From contig JAUFOR010000002.1 of assembly GCA_040285745.1 (NCBI GenBank), positions 1,674,001 through 1,738,000 on the forward strand: DNA of 64,000 bases, in the 5' to 3' direction. The notes under the pieces were generated by a model. That model did no database searches. It was given only the letters and a program-made list of their open reading frames with translations, and had not been told where the DNA came from. The position numbers were made by a program, and so were the translations under genes. This DNA comes from Barthelona sp. PCE (lineage: Eukaryota > Metamonada: BaSk clade). This document shows, in pieces, positions 48,157-57,830 of the stretch. Positions within the stretch are counted from its first letter, which is position 1, and each line of letters begins with the position of its first letter.

Positions 48157-49623
48157 TTAAATAATGATTAAACCCTCATCTTCTGATTCAGTGTTATATA
48201 ACTGGGAACCATGAATGAAACAGCAGTTTGCAAAAAAAGAAGGTCCGAATATTTCCTCAACTGTGCTTACAACACAGTCATTCTCAATTGTGTATCTGAT
48301 TCGAGTGAACTCATGGTGTTCACACTCAATACGATAAATGGTAAGTACACTATCCTTAAAAACGAAATTTTCACAGTAACAACTGAAATTAACAATACCT
48401 TCAATGCCATTTTCAGTCACTCTCACAATTCCAGTGTTCAAAAGCGCCAGGCTGGGAGATAAAAAGACATGAAAATCACCTGGGATATGAAGCTTTCGCC
48501 CTCCAAAAAAAAAATTCCCAAATTCCACCCGCATATCAGTATCCATTCTGTACTGATTGACACAAGAGCAGCCATCGAACACCATGGACAGCCATTCATC
48601 TCCATTCTGTGTCAAGACGACAGTCTGATTTTGGCAGCTGAAGTGGATCACCGAGTCCTTTGTGATGAATGAAAAAGGACTACGGGCATTAGTAGTGTAT
48701 ATTACACTCGACTCTTCTGTTTCAAAGTCATAGAAACATAAATTTGTGCTTTCAGAAACACATGAATAAAAAAACCCACTCTCTGTTAAGTAATGGATTG
48801 TGGATGTATTACCTATCTTCAGTCTATAAACCGGTTCAATGTTTCTTTCAATATTTGATATGTCAAAAATAAGAACACTATCAGCACCTCTTCGTTCTTT
48901 CATATCTCTTATTGTTATCATCAGAAAGTTCCTCTTCTCCCCTTCTATGTATGCCTCACTTACACTGTTATTACAACTAATCTTCGTTGGGGGAGGTGGG
49001 GATGCGTACAAACAGCATCGTTGCCCAAATGCAAACAATGCAAACGAGTTGTGTGACGAGAAGATCGGACCATCAATTGTTGCTGTTCCATAGTTGCTTT
49101 CAAACATTAGAATATTGAAGGCAGCGCTTCTGAGATGCATGAATCTTCGATGAATATACAATGAATTATCGATACAAGAATAGCGCTGGCAAAAGTGCGA
49201 CAAATTGCTAAACTCCCGCGAAAACTGATTAAGTTGTGGATAAAACGTATTTCCATCGTCATACTGGAGCATTCGTAGATCATCACCCTTTATAACAACC
49301 AAAACTTTCGCTTTAGTGTCAAGTTGGCAAGAAAACACCATCTGTTCGAGAGCCACTGACAAGTGCCAGAAATGTACATCACTTATTTTGTTGCAAATTT
49401 TGGATCTAAGAGCCTTAAACTCTCGAATTATATTCATATAACGATAAGAACCATCCATAATACCATAACATACTTTGAAATACAGGAAACCACCATTGTC
49501 TGTGTCCAACTCTGTTGTCACTGAGCATGCTGTTCCAGAATCGTAATTCAGTGATTTATGAGCGGGGTTAAAGTAGTTCACGCGCGGTTCGGTTTTTGAC
49601 ACCCCATCTTCTTTTTTGAACAT
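48157..49623 (-). CDS. Unrecognised 488-residue protein
   Basis: ATG at 49623 (MFKKEDGVSKTEPRVNYF). Rich in beta-strand: repeated pieces of the form 'hydrophobic strand-turn-hydrophobic strand' with Cys and Phe (DSVLIFDISNIERNIEPVY, SSVIYTTNARSPFSFITKDS, DSVLTIYRIECEHHEF). These would fit a WD-like beta-propeller without recognisable WD motifs. No signal peptide or TM. The neighbouring minus-strand gene at 49862 has a similar strand-rich, Cys- and Phe-rich texture, so the two may be related. Function unknown. Confidence 0.68.
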   Translation of the reverse strand: MFKKEDGVSKTEPRVNYFNPAHKSLNYDSGTACSVTTELDTDNGGFLYFKVCYGIMDGSYRYMNIIREFKALRSKICNKISDVHFWHLSVALEQMVFSCQLDTKAKVLVVIKGDDLRMLQYDDGNTFYPQLNQFSREFSNLSHFCQRYSCIDNSLYIHRRFMHLRSAAFNILMFESNYGTATIDGPIFSSHNSFALFAFGQRCCLYASPPPPTKISCNNSVSEAYIEGEKRNFLMITIRDMKERRGADSVLIFDISNIERNIEPVYRLKIGNTSTIHYLTESGFFYSCVSESTNLCFYDFETEESSVIYTTNARSPFSFITKDSVIHFSCQNQTVVLTQNGDEWLSMVFDGCSCVNQYRMDTDMRVEFGNFFFGGRKLHIPGDFHVFLSPSLALLNTGIVRVTENGIEGIVNFSCYCENFVFKDSVLTIYRIECEHHEFTRIRYTIENDCVVSTVEEIFGPSFFANCCFIHGSQLYNTESEDEGLIII

Positions 49624-49639
49624 GCAAAATGAATTGGTG

Positions 49640-49861
49640 ACATACAGGCGCTAGCCTTCAGACTTTATACTTGAGGTAGTAAACAGCGGAGGGGGACGAA
49701 GCGAACCGTCATGTGTAGTAGGTGTCCGTAGGACCCGATACGGTTTTTCTTACCTTTTTCAAAAAAAAAAGGGGTTTTAGGCCACTTCCCGGACGAAACA
49801 CCCTCTACACGTGAAGGCGAGCCTTCCCACGTGAGCGTTCCCCGACGTCAATAAACCTACT
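49640..49861. ncRNA. GC-rich structured segment, one or two candidate small RNA genes
   Basis: The only clearly GC-rich noncoding stretch in the window. Plus strand: hairpin AACCGT (49704-49709) with ACGGTT (49740-49745) enclosing GTCC-GTA-GGAC, followed by T5 runs at 49744 and 49755. Minus strand: a stem of CACGTG plus AAGGC paired to GCCTT plus CACGTG (49808-49833), followed by T10 (49770 to 49761). Each putative transcript has TTTATACT at its outer edge (49664-49671 on plus, 49871-49864 on minus), continued by similar bases. TATA-like box, GC-rich stem and oligo-T end fit two convergent Pol III-type RNAs of about 70-90 nt, or one RNA of about 190 nt. No tRNA cloverleaf, U snRNA, 5S, SRP or RNase P motif was found. 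Confidence 0.4.
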
Positions 49862-50410
49862 TCAGTATAAAACATCTTGGCCAATAATCAACAGTCTATC
49901 ACCAATAGTGCCAAGGATGTATCCTGACAATTTTTGACAATAAATAAGGTGCTGCCTTTCGCTGTCATAGTCAAACAGCAAGGTAGTCTCATCAATTGAA
50001 CCTGAAATAGTCGTTGGTTGTATGAAAGACACATTATGTATGATAAATAACCCTTCCTGCATAAAAATATTAGCTTGAAAAACTAAAGTAAATATGTGCA
50101 TGAAATGATTTTCCATCTCATATTTGAAGAAAGGGACTGTGTAAAGCTCACCCTGCTTCCACTGACCCTGTTGTGGATAATATAAATCGCTTAAATGACA
50201 CTTTCTTAACTTATCAACCACAAAATCAAAACATAACTTCTCTTTGGACAATACAATTTCCATATCGCACAAACTGTCTATATCGTCCACTTTGTGCACA
50301 AGTCTATCCTCACTTACTTCTAAATGACATCCGAAACTAGTAAATTTCAATAAACCTGTGCCTGTTTCTGTTTCCACAGAAATTGCTGTGTTTTCCCGTA
50401 TTCTGGGCAT
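49862..50410 (-). CDS. Unrecognised 182-residue protein
   Basis: First ATG at 50410 (MPRIRENTAISVETETGTG). Mostly beta-strand: LLKFTSFGCHLEVSEDRLVH, then HFMHIFTLVFQANIFMQ, then TISGSIDETTLLFDYDSER. There is no signal peptide. It ends IIGQDVLY. The frame extends three codons upstream without an ATG. The family is not recognised; its texture resembles the 488-residue protein downstream. Confidence 0.55.
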   Translation of the reverse strand: MPRIRENTAISVETETGTGLLKFTSFGCHLEVSEDRLVHKVDDIDSLCDMEIVLSKEKLCFDFVVDKLRKCHLSDLYYPQQGQWKQGELYTVPFFKYEMENHFMHIFTLVFQANIFMQEGLFIIHNVSFIQPTTISGSIDETTLLFDYDSERQHLIYCQKLSGYILGTIGDRLLIIGQDVLY

Positions 50411-50899
50411 AAATCTCACAATTTACCGTTCCAAACTACAAAAAATTCCAAAGGGAGAAGAAAATCAGAAACGCTTTTATCATTAAAACGATATCCCTCT
50501 TATGTTTTATCACTTTAAGTGGAATTTTACCCTTGCATATAACTCAGCAGCCAAATTTTAATTCCTAATTGACAAATAGTAAAAAAATGCTGTGAATATA
50601 CGTTTTCAGCAATGTTATACAAATATATGAGCTTTTAGCGAACTTTTTATAGTGTATCATTTGTTATGCACCAACAATATGATCTGATTTTGAACACAAA
50701 GTTAAATGTTTTCTAACCAGGTTTTTTTTTTTGAACTTTACAATGATAATATAATTGTTAATCTTTTAAGATGGATCTTTTAACCTTCATTGAACCAGAT
50801 AAAGATGCATTGATTTCATAACAAATATCATTGCTTTGTTTCAAACAATTCACCCTTTATCATAGAAATCATTTGGATGAACTGGGCCTATTTTGTAGT
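50411..50899. other. Intergenic region, 489 bp
   Basis: AT-rich divergent spacer. It contains a 16-codon ORF starting at 50771 (ATG GAT CTT) that ends at 50821 and could act as an upstream ORF for the next gene. No RNA gene or repeat is seen. Confidence 0.45.
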
Positions 50900-51931
50900 A
50901 TGAGTATCCTTCCACACCCCGTTAAGCTACCACATGAGAGGAGAACGAAAGTTCCACTAAAACACGCCCTTGAAAACGTTAGTCTTACAAATGATCGGTT
51001 TCTGGCGGATATTGTCGATTATAAAACGGTTGCTCCGAAGAAGATCAGAGCATTACCGGTTCCGGACAGGATTATTAAAGCTCACGATCGTCAGCGTTTG
51101 GAACGTGTCTATATTAACAGATTCGCACCCCAAAAGTCTCTTAGGCGATACCAGAGGGACAAAACACCGGACAAAACATTTGAAATGAAAGTATTCACAA
51201 ACAAGCGTCCCAGTTTTACCCACACACCCAATTCAAAACGTAAAAACCAGGCCAACACATGTATAACTCCAGATAGTAGAATAAGAAAGAAACTGCATCT
51301 TTCAGAAAGCACTTTAGATAATAGTCTTTTTGAAAAGCAGGAAGTATCAACACCAACAATGTTTATTTCACCTGTACGGTTGATAAACACAGCAGATTCC
51401 AAGAAACGGCCGAAGTCTTCGGCTCGTGATTCAATGAAACGCACGTACTCGGAGTATACATCAGACGAAATTAATGGAAAAGCTGAAAAAATTGATTATA
51501 CACCAATTATTGAACGCAGGAATAAGATGCTGAGCAAAAAGCAGGAAAGAGTTAAGCAACCTCCTAAGTTTATTAAGATGAAAGAATCAGAATGTAGGGA
51601 ACTGCAAAGGTTTATTGATGATGATGTAGCTCCAAATCATCTTTTTCTAACACGACAAATGGAAAAGAGGAGCAGGAAGAGAGCCAATTCGGCAAAAGAG
51701 AAGCAGAAAAGGAAGATATTGTTGAGTGTTGAGAGGTTATATTCAAATTCTAAAGCAGATAGAAAGGCTGTTGAAGCATTTAAACAAAGAGAAATGCGGG
51801 AAGAGCAAGGTATGCACGATCTACAGACTCAAAACATGCAAGAAGCACTGTTATCAGATACTAGAAAACAACGATTGAAACCACCAATTACATTACAGGA
51901 ACAGTGGCAAGAGATTAAGAATGCAAGATAG
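50900..51931 (+). CDS. Basic, probably disordered protein of unknown family (343 residues)
   Basis: ATG at 50900 (MSILPHPVKLPHERRTKVPL). Very basic, with Ser/Thr/Pro-rich low complexity (SKKRPKSSARDSMKRTYSEY) and a helical, charged C-terminal third (KESECRELQRFIDDDVAPNH, then RSRKRANSAKEKQKRKILLS). Composition fits a nuclear or microtubule-associated protein. No domain is recognised. Its stop is two bases from the end of the convergent Pol I subunit gene. Confidence 0.72.
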   Translation: MSILPHPVKLPHERRTKVPLKHALENVSLTNDRFLADIVDYKTVAPKKIRALPVPDRIIKAHDRQRLERVYINRFAPQKSLRRYQRDKTPDKTFEMKVFTNKRPSFTHTPNSKRKNQANTCITPDSRIRKKLHLSESTLDNSLFEKQEVSTPTMFISPVRLINTADSKKRPKSSARDSMKRTYSEYTSDEINGKAEKIDYTPIIERRNKMLSKKQERVKQPPKFIKMKESECRELQRFIDDDVAPNHLFLTRQMEKRSRKRANSAKEKQKRKILLSVERLYSNSKADRKAVEAFKQREMREEQGMHDLQTQNMQEALLSDTRKQRLKPPITLQEQWQEIKNAR

Positions 51932-51933
51932 AT

Positions 51934-54900
51934 TTATTTGAAACGGTCCTTTAGATTAAGCTTCAGATTGATACCAGTGGAAGCAAGTTCATTAACAAGA
52001 TAATAAAACACATAAGGAAGTTTAAGAGAAACCATTGTCTGTTCTTCACAAACTCTGCAGAATGTCTTCTCGTCTTTCAGAGACAGTGTCAGCATAGAAC
52101 CACATTTGGAACAGCACTTGATTTCACTTGCGTCTGATACGTTCATCAGACGTTCTCTTACAATATAAGCACCTCCGTGAGCAATCAGAGCATCACGCTC
52201 CATCTCACCGCAACGGATACCACCACCCATCTTTCTTCCCTTAACGGGTTGACGTGTGACTGGATTGATGCGACCGGTTGCACGCACCTGATACTTATCT
52301 CTAATCATATGACGTAGTCTTTGATAATAACAAGGAGCCATGTAGATCCTAGTCTCCATTTCTTCACCAAATATACCAGACATAAGACTTTCAGTTCCAT
52401 AATAACTGTAACCACATTCGCTAAGCATCTCACCGAAGTATTCGTATGCGGGAGTATCTTCATCATAAGTGAATGGTGTGGCATCGTTAATAACACCGTT
52501 GATAGCACCGCCTTTAGCGGCAAGCATCTCAATAAGCATACCGATAGTCATACGTGAAGGGAACGCATGTGGGTTGATGATGAGATCAGGTACAATACCG
52601 TTTGCAGCGTAAGGCATATCTGTAGAAGGCCAGAAGACTGAACAAACACCTTTCTGTCCATGACGGGAAGAGAACTTATCACCAATAATAGGCGAACGAT
52701 CAAGACGTAGTTTGATACGTACGTGACGTTCACTGACCCATGTGACTTGTTCAACACGACCAGGCTCAAGCTTCTTGTACTTGTGAACTCGGGCTTTGTT
52801 TGTCGTCACATCTTGTGACACACAAATGCAGTCTCCCTTCTCAAGCATAACACCGATAGCAGGCATACCATCAGCATCGATACCACGCTTGATGAGCTTA
52901 CCACCAAGTGATAGGTTGTTGAAATACTCATCGTCTCTTAGCTCGACATCGAGTGTAGTGTACACCCAACCGTTGAACAGACCGCGTTCGAATGAGGACT
53001 TGTTGATAATGCAAGCATCCTCCATTGAGTAACCTGTGTAAGCAAGTACTGCAACAACAACGTTGCAACCAAGTGGGTAGTCTTCAAGGAAATTGTATTC
53101 CTTTGTACGAACAAGGGGATGCTGCATGTTGTTGAGAACATACATCTTTGAGTCATACCTGGACTGCATGTCGTAAGCAGGAAGACCCATCGATTGCTTT
53201 CCCATCTGGCACTGATACATGTTACGAGGTGACTGGTTATGATCCGAGAATGGGGTCAGTTGGGCAACTTCATTGATAATATCCAGAACATCAGCTTCAA
53301 CATGAGTGGTGTAAGGTTCAATACTCTTCTCATCAAGTGCAATGTTCATCCAAACCTGTTCCTTTGATCCAATAAACTCAGTCTTCTTGGATTTGAGGTT
53401 GATGACAGGACGCATGAAACGCGCAGGGGTAGAGAAAATAAGCATCTCTGTGGGAGTAACTGCAATCTCGAGTGTATCGGGTAAGCCTGATTTGAGGTTC
53501 TTCAAAAGACGCAGCCTGCTGCTGTAATAAGCAGCTTCATCCTTTGCAATGTAACCAACTACACCACCATCTAGAAGGACTGCAATGTGTGTGTTACCAC
53601 TGGGTACACTGGCGAGACCGCTGAGACCAAAAGAATGAAGAATAGAAATGATTCTCTGACGGTCAAATCGACCCTGTGTGATGAAGCACTCACGAGACAT
53701 ATGATTTAACAAACCACATAAACCACCATCAGGTGTATGTACTGGACATAAATAACCCCATGACTCAGGAAGCAGCTTACGAGAAGCTGTTGTCTTCATT
53801 TCCGTAAAGAATGCACCTCTATGCACAGAACGGAAATGAGAGGCGTATCTCAAAAAGTTCAAACGCTCAGCAATGATTGTGAAACCGCTTTGTTGAGGTA
53901 AATCAAGACCAGATTGTGACTTTGTGTTACCAGTACTCAAGAAGTAAGTGATTCGGGCTCCAATGTCTGCAGGTGCACCCCTGATAATCCTGGGCCAATC
54001 AAATTCACCCTTGCGAGCAAATGAACTTTCACCTAATTGCTTAATACGGGTCACAAACATGCTCAGTTGTTCCTTGACGAGTTGCATGATGACATGCCCA
54101 GGGAGCATCAGTTCGTGATTCGATAGAGCGTCGATGCGGCTGGGCTGAATTCGGTTCTGTGAAAAAAGATAAACCTGCCTGACCAGATGACACAGCAGGT
54201 TGAACTTCTCGGTGTAGTCCTTCAAATGAATAAATACATACTTGTTGATGATGTAACGGCCAGCTTCTTGTAAAGATGTGCTCTTGGAAATTGGTAACAA
54301 GTGGAAAAATTTGCTACCCAGCCACTCAAGGGCTTGCTCACTTGTGAAGATCTTGAGCGAGTGTGCTTGTGATAGTAGAAGCTCTAGAGATTCAGCGATG
54401 AATGTATCATCATCTTTGCGCAACACCTTTTCAAAAATTTCAAAATCTGAGGTGCTTTTGAGTGCACGAAGTACAACAGCAATAGGAAGGAAGTACTCAA
54501 TGCGATCTACTGCAATACGCAGCGAACAGTTACCTGTTTTGAGCAGGTGGATGACGTTTGTTGAAGAAGTTTCATCACTAGCATCAATACAACGCATGAG
54601 AATACCACGGTTGGTATACTCATTGCCTCTCTTAGTGAACGCGTTACGGACAATGGGCATTGGGTTGTTTCTCCTGTTTGTAATGATTAAACGAACTAAA
54701 CGTTCGAGACCTTTGACAACAAAGATACCTCCAAAGTCATTCTCTTCTTCACCAATATCTACCAACTGTTCAGGGGTCATGTCACGTAAATGGCAGTAGT
54801 TAGACTTGACCATAATGGGTAGCATACCCGCTGACACGGTTTGTGGAATGTGTGTACCCGAGCTTTCTTGAATAGTAAGCTTGATTGAGATAGGGGCAGC

Positions 54901-55164
54901 GTATGTCGTTTTTCGCTCCCTACACTCACGTGGATAAATCTTATGGGCTTCTCCATCAATCTGTTTTTGTGGTTCTCCTAGATGGATCTCATCAACCCAT
55001 ACTTCAGCAGTGGGGCCGTCCTTAGGCTCGATGTACGCATGATCCAAGTTGTTAACGACTTGCCTCAAACCTGTTTGAAGGAAGTAGTTGAAAGAATCGA
55101 GGTGTGGTTTAACTAGGAAACTTTTGTCCATTGCAGGCCCTGGTTCACGTCCCGTATATTCCAT
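51934..55164 (-). CDS. RNA polymerase I second-largest subunit (RPA2/RPA135)
   Basis: 1076 residues from the ATG at 55164 (MEYTGREPGPAMDKSFLVKP). The head sequence LVKPHLDSFNYFLQTGLRQV is that of Pol I, where Pol II and Pol III differ. Catalytic-core blocks are ESWGYLCPVHTPDGGLCGLL, GYSMEDACIINKSSFERG, GDKFSSRHGQKGV and KGRKMGGGIRCGEMERDALI. A C-terminal zinc ribbon is CCSKCGSMLT...FCRVCEEQ. The ending LKLPYVFYYLVNELASTGIN also fits Pol I. It is slightly shorter than yeast RPA135 (about 1200). It transcribes rDNA. The divergent neighbour is a helicase probably used in ribosome assembly. Confidence 0.94.
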   Translation of the reverse strand: MEYTGREPGPAMDKSFLVKPHLDSFNYFLQTGLRQVVNNLDHAYIEPKDGPTAEVWVDEIHLGEPQKQIDGEAHKIYPRECRERKTTYAAPISIKLTIQESSGTHIPQTVSAGMLPIMVKSNYCHLRDMTPEQLVDIGEEENDFGGIFVVKGLERLVRLIITNRRNNPMPIVRNAFTKRGNEYTNRGILMRCIDASDETSSTNVIHLLKTGNCSLRIAVDRIEYFLPIAVVLRALKSTSDFEIFEKVLRKDDDTFIAESLELLLSQAHSLKIFTSEQALEWLGSKFFHLLPISKSTSLQEAGRYIINKYVFIHLKDYTEKFNLLCHLVRQVYLFSQNRIQPSRIDALSNHELMLPGHVIMQLVKEQLSMFVTRIKQLGESSFARKGEFDWPRIIRGAPADIGARITYFLSTGNTKSQSGLDLPQQSGFTIIAERLNFLRYASHFRSVHRGAFFTEMKTTASRKLLPESWGYLCPVHTPDGGLCGLLNHMSRECFITQGRFDRQRIISILHSFGLSGLASVPSGNTHIAVLLDGGVVGYIAKDEAAYYSSRLRLLKNLKSGLPDTLEIAVTPTEMLIFSTPARFMRPVINLKSKKTEFIGSKEQVWMNIALDEKSIEPYTTHVEADVLDIINEVAQLTPFSDHNQSPRNMYQCQMGKQSMGLPAYDMQSRYDSKMYVLNNMQHPLVRTKEYNFLEDYPLGCNVVVAVLAYTGYSMEDACIINKSSFERGLFNGWVYTTLDVELRDDEYFNNLSLGGKLIKRGIDADGMPAIGVMLEKGDCICVSQDVTTNKARVHKYKKLEPGRVEQVTWVSERHVRIKLRLDRSPIIGDKFSSRHGQKGVCSVFWPSTDMPYAANGIVPDLIINPHAFPSRMTIGMLIEMLAAKGGAINGVINDATPFTYDEDTPAYEYFGEMLSECGYSYYGTESLMSGIFGEEMETRIYMAPCYYQRLRHMIRDKYQVRATGRINPVTRQPVKGRKMGGGIRCGEMERDALIAHGGAYIVRERLMNVSDASEIKCCSKCGSMLTLSLKDEKTFCRVCEEQTMVSLKLPYVFYYLVNELASTGINLKLNLKDRFK

Positions 55165-55260
55165 GGGATTTGACAAAAAGTATCAAAAGAAACAAAGAGG
55201 AGCGAAACGGAAAAGCTAAAAAAATTTGGTTGTTATCTCGTTTTGTTCACTTTTCATACG
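55165..55260. promoter_or_regulatory. Shared divergent promoter, RPA2 / DEAD-box helicase (96 bp)
   Basis: Only 96 bp between the two ATGs, so the genes share an upstream region. No specific element is recognised apart from an A-rich tract near 55190-55225. Confidence 0.45.
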
Positions 55261-56844
55261 ATGTTTAGCATTAAGAGATACCGCCCTTCACAGATAGCAA
55301 CAGAAAATGATTCTACAGGTGGATTCAAGCAGCAAGCCACTGAATCTTCTTCTAAACACACAGACAGTGGTCAGACGTTTAACAAACAACAGAAACAGCG
55401 GGCAAAGAAGCGTAAGAATAGTGATAAAACACTATCTTTCAAGGTTCCAGAATTTATTTCTCCTATTGATCTTTCCAATGTTACAGATACTTCTTTGCAC
55501 GAGTTTAATTTTCCTGATTTTGTCACAAAGGGCCTTGAATCACTTCGCATATCTTCTCTATATCCGTTTCAAACATTTTTAACGCGAGAACTATCTAATT
55601 TTGATTCAAAATATTGGGACATGTGTGTTGCAGCACCTACCGGTTCCGGTAAGACGCTGTCTTTTTGCATTCCAATTGTCCTTGATCTTTTAGATCGTAT
55701 AGGTGAGAATCCTATTGGAGAATCAAAGCTGCATTCACTCATTGTGGTACCATCACATGAGCTTGTTTCCCAAATCACAATGGTTCTGCGATTAATACTA
55801 CCTGAAACACATATAGTTGCTACACTTCTTGGTAGCGCTAGTCGTAAGGTAGAACGTGCACTTTTGAATCATGCATCCATAGTTGTGTCATCCCCAGGCC
55901 GTCTTGTGAGCCATCTTGAAGATGGAATTGATCTTTCAAATATCAGATACATTGTCTTGGATGAGTGCGATAATTTGCTCAGAAACCATTATTCTGGTTT
56001 TGTTGTGAAGTTGGCAAGGTTGTTACCAGACGAAGGGAGCACTTTGCTGCTTTCTAGTAAGCCACAATACAGATTTATTTTCAGTAGTGCATCGTTCACA
56101 CATAAAGAGCTTTCGAACCTCCCATTTACGCTTAATGATCCCGCCATCATCGGTCTTACCGGTAGTGGTAACAAATTCGCCACTCCCACCACACTTAGTG
56201 AATATAAGCTTCACTGCGAAATGGAAGACAGGGGTGAGACGCTTGTTCGCCTCCTTAATAAGTTTATATCAGATAAGGGAGCAATCATTGTATTCGTTTC
56301 TGATAAGGATATTGCACAGGATGTCAACGATTACTTGGTCGAACACAACATTAAGTCACATTTCATTGGCGGTCAACTTACGTCGAATGAGAGACTTGCT
56401 TTGACAGCTGCCTTTGGTGTGAGCTTCCCAGTGCTTGTGTCGACAGATATTGCTGCACGTGGTATAGATCTCCGTGTGTCACACGTTGTTAATTACAGTC
56501 TTCCTAACACAAAACAGTACCTTCATCGTGCTGGTCGTACGGCTCGTGCTGGTCGTAAGGGTATGGTTGTAACGCTGATTTCTAGCCTTGCAGAGAAGAA
56601 GAGTTTCAAGTCTATGATTCATAACCTCGACAACAGATATGTTCGCACATTCTTCTTTAGAAAGCGTGATTCATTCTTATCATCTTCTTCAGATTCAGAC
56701 AACGAGGAAATGGAAGAGATGTTGAGTGACGAAGAGAAGATCAAGCGTTTACCAGCACTCAAGGCAGAAGATACATTGCCTGAAATTGTGCCTGAAGTCG
56801 AGGAAGAGGAAGAGGACAGTGATGTGTCTGATCTAAGCAACTAA
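55261..56844 (+). CDS. DEAD-box RNA helicase (DDX51/Dbp6-like)
   Basis: 527 residues from the ATG at 55261. Motif I AAPTGSGKTLSF, Ia VVPSHELVSQI, Ib SSPGRLVSHL, II DECD in place of DEAD, III SSA in place of SAT, IV IVFVSDKD, V STDIAARGIDL, VI HRAGRTARAG. A basic N-terminal extension of about 80 residues and an acidic C-terminus (EVEEEEEDSDVSD) flank the core. The run before motif I (ISSLYPFQTFLTRELSNF, then DMCVAAPTGSGKT) is closest to DDX51/Dbp6, a 60S assembly factor, but other nucleolar DEAD proteins are possible. Confidence 0.88.
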   Translation: MFSIKRYRPSQIATENDSTGGFKQQATESSSKHTDSGQTFNKQQKQRAKKRKNSDKTLSFKVPEFISPIDLSNVTDTSLHEFNFPDFVTKGLESLRISSLYPFQTFLTRELSNFDSKYWDMCVAAPTGSGKTLSFCIPIVLDLLDRIGENPIGESKLHSLIVVPSHELVSQITMVLRLILPETHIVATLLGSASRKVERALLNHASIVVSSPGRLVSHLEDGIDLSNIRYIVLDECDNLLRNHYSGFVVKLARLLPDEGSTLLLSSKPQYRFIFSSASFTHKELSNLPFTLNDPAIIGLTGSGNKFATPTTLSEYKLHCEMEDRGETLVRLLNKFISDKGAIIVFVSDKDIAQDVNDYLVEHNIKSHFIGGQLTSNERLALTAAFGVSFPVLVSTDIAARGIDLRVSHVVNYSLPNTKQYLHRAGRTARAGRKGMVVTLISSLAEKKSFKSMIHNLDNRYVRTFFFRKRDSFLSSSSDSDNEEMEEMLSDEEKIKRLPALKAEDTLPEIVPEVEEEEEDSDVSDLSN

Positions 56845-56853
56845 CTAATGTGA

Positions 56854-57663
56854 TTATTTATTGTTTAGTTCAACAAGTGCATCAATTATTCTCTTTTCAG
56901 TATTGTTTCCAATACCCTCAATCAAGACAGACAACGCACAGTGACAATTCTCATAGGTTATGGGTGCCTCACAACGGTTCAAGTACATGATAGCACTATT
57001 CAACTGACTTAATAAATTGATAACGGCCTGATTTATAATGCTTTTTTCTTCATTTTCAACTGGTCTCAGCCAAATATAACCGTTCTTAGCAACCTTGACA
57101 TCGATGACAGGGTTGTCATAAGGGAATTTAAAACTTGAACTTACAGCCTGCACTAACCTGGATCTAACCCGTTGTACTAAACCAGGTGTTAACTTGTATT
57201 CTGATGTTGTATTCAATTGGATTGATCTCATCTCATCTGTTGGTGTCTTATTTATGAACGCAATGACCCAATCACCTTCTTCCAAATAGGTACGCATAGA
57301 AAGACTATCTGTGTCATTAAACATTCGACCTGCAGTTTCTAAGATCTGTGTAACATTGAGATATGCAGGGAGGTGTGCGCCAATATCAATCTTCCATCGA
57401 TCATCTGACACTTCAATGACTTTACCGATTACTGTATCACCAGACTGTGGTGAATACCTCTTTTGATAGGGATTCACGAACGTATGCTGCTCAAGATTCG
57501 TTACAGGACCGCAGAAACAAGCAGTGGGCATAGCGTTACCACGAAAACTGAATAAACCACTGCCAAATTGATTTTTGAGGTTTGCAGGTGTCCTTCCCGG
57601 GGTTATGATGTTTTTATCGACTGGATGCTGGTGCTCGTTTGTCTCTTCGAAGAAGGAGAACAT
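56854..57663 (-). CDS. Exosome cap subunit Rrp4 (EXOSC2)
   Basis: 269 residues from the ATG at 57663 (MFSFFEETNEHQHPVDKNI). N-terminal domain IITPGRTPANLKNQ. S1 domain SGDTVIGKVIEVSDDRWKID, where the W-K-V/I-D/E pattern is typical of Rrp4. LSMRTYLEEGDWVIAFI matches 'am R.fL.EGDli.aev'. A KH-like C-terminal part has VAKNGYIWLRPV. Rrp4 caps the RNA-exosome ring and guides rRNA and mRNA 3' trimming. The frame is open upstream of 57663 with a hydrophobic run, but this is not conserved in the family, so the internal ATG was chosen. It converges with the helicase at 10 bp. Confidence 0.88.
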   Translation of the reverse strand: MFSFFEETNEHQHPVDKNIITPGRTPANLKNQFGSGLFSFRGNAMPTACFCGPVTNLEQHTFVNPYQKRYSPQSGDTVIGKVIEVSDDRWKIDIGAHLPAYLNVTQILETAGRMFNDTDSLSMRTYLEEGDWVIAFINKTPTDEMRSIQLNTTSEYKLTPGLVQRVRSRLVQAVSSSFKFPYDNPVIDVKVAKNGYIWLRPVENEEKSIINQAVINLLSQLNSAIMYLNRCEAPITYENCHCALSVLIEGIGNNTEKRIIDALVELNNK

Positions 57664-57830
57664 GTGAAAAAAAAAGAAAAGGTTGTTAAAGAGAAAACAA
57701 TATTTACTGGGTTGAATTATTTGGTAAACAATTAGGATGAGTTCAAAAAAAAAACAAACAGAACAATGATATCTACTTTGGGCCTGATAAGTTTTTTTCA
57801 TTCTCTTTCACTATTCATTTACTTCAATAG

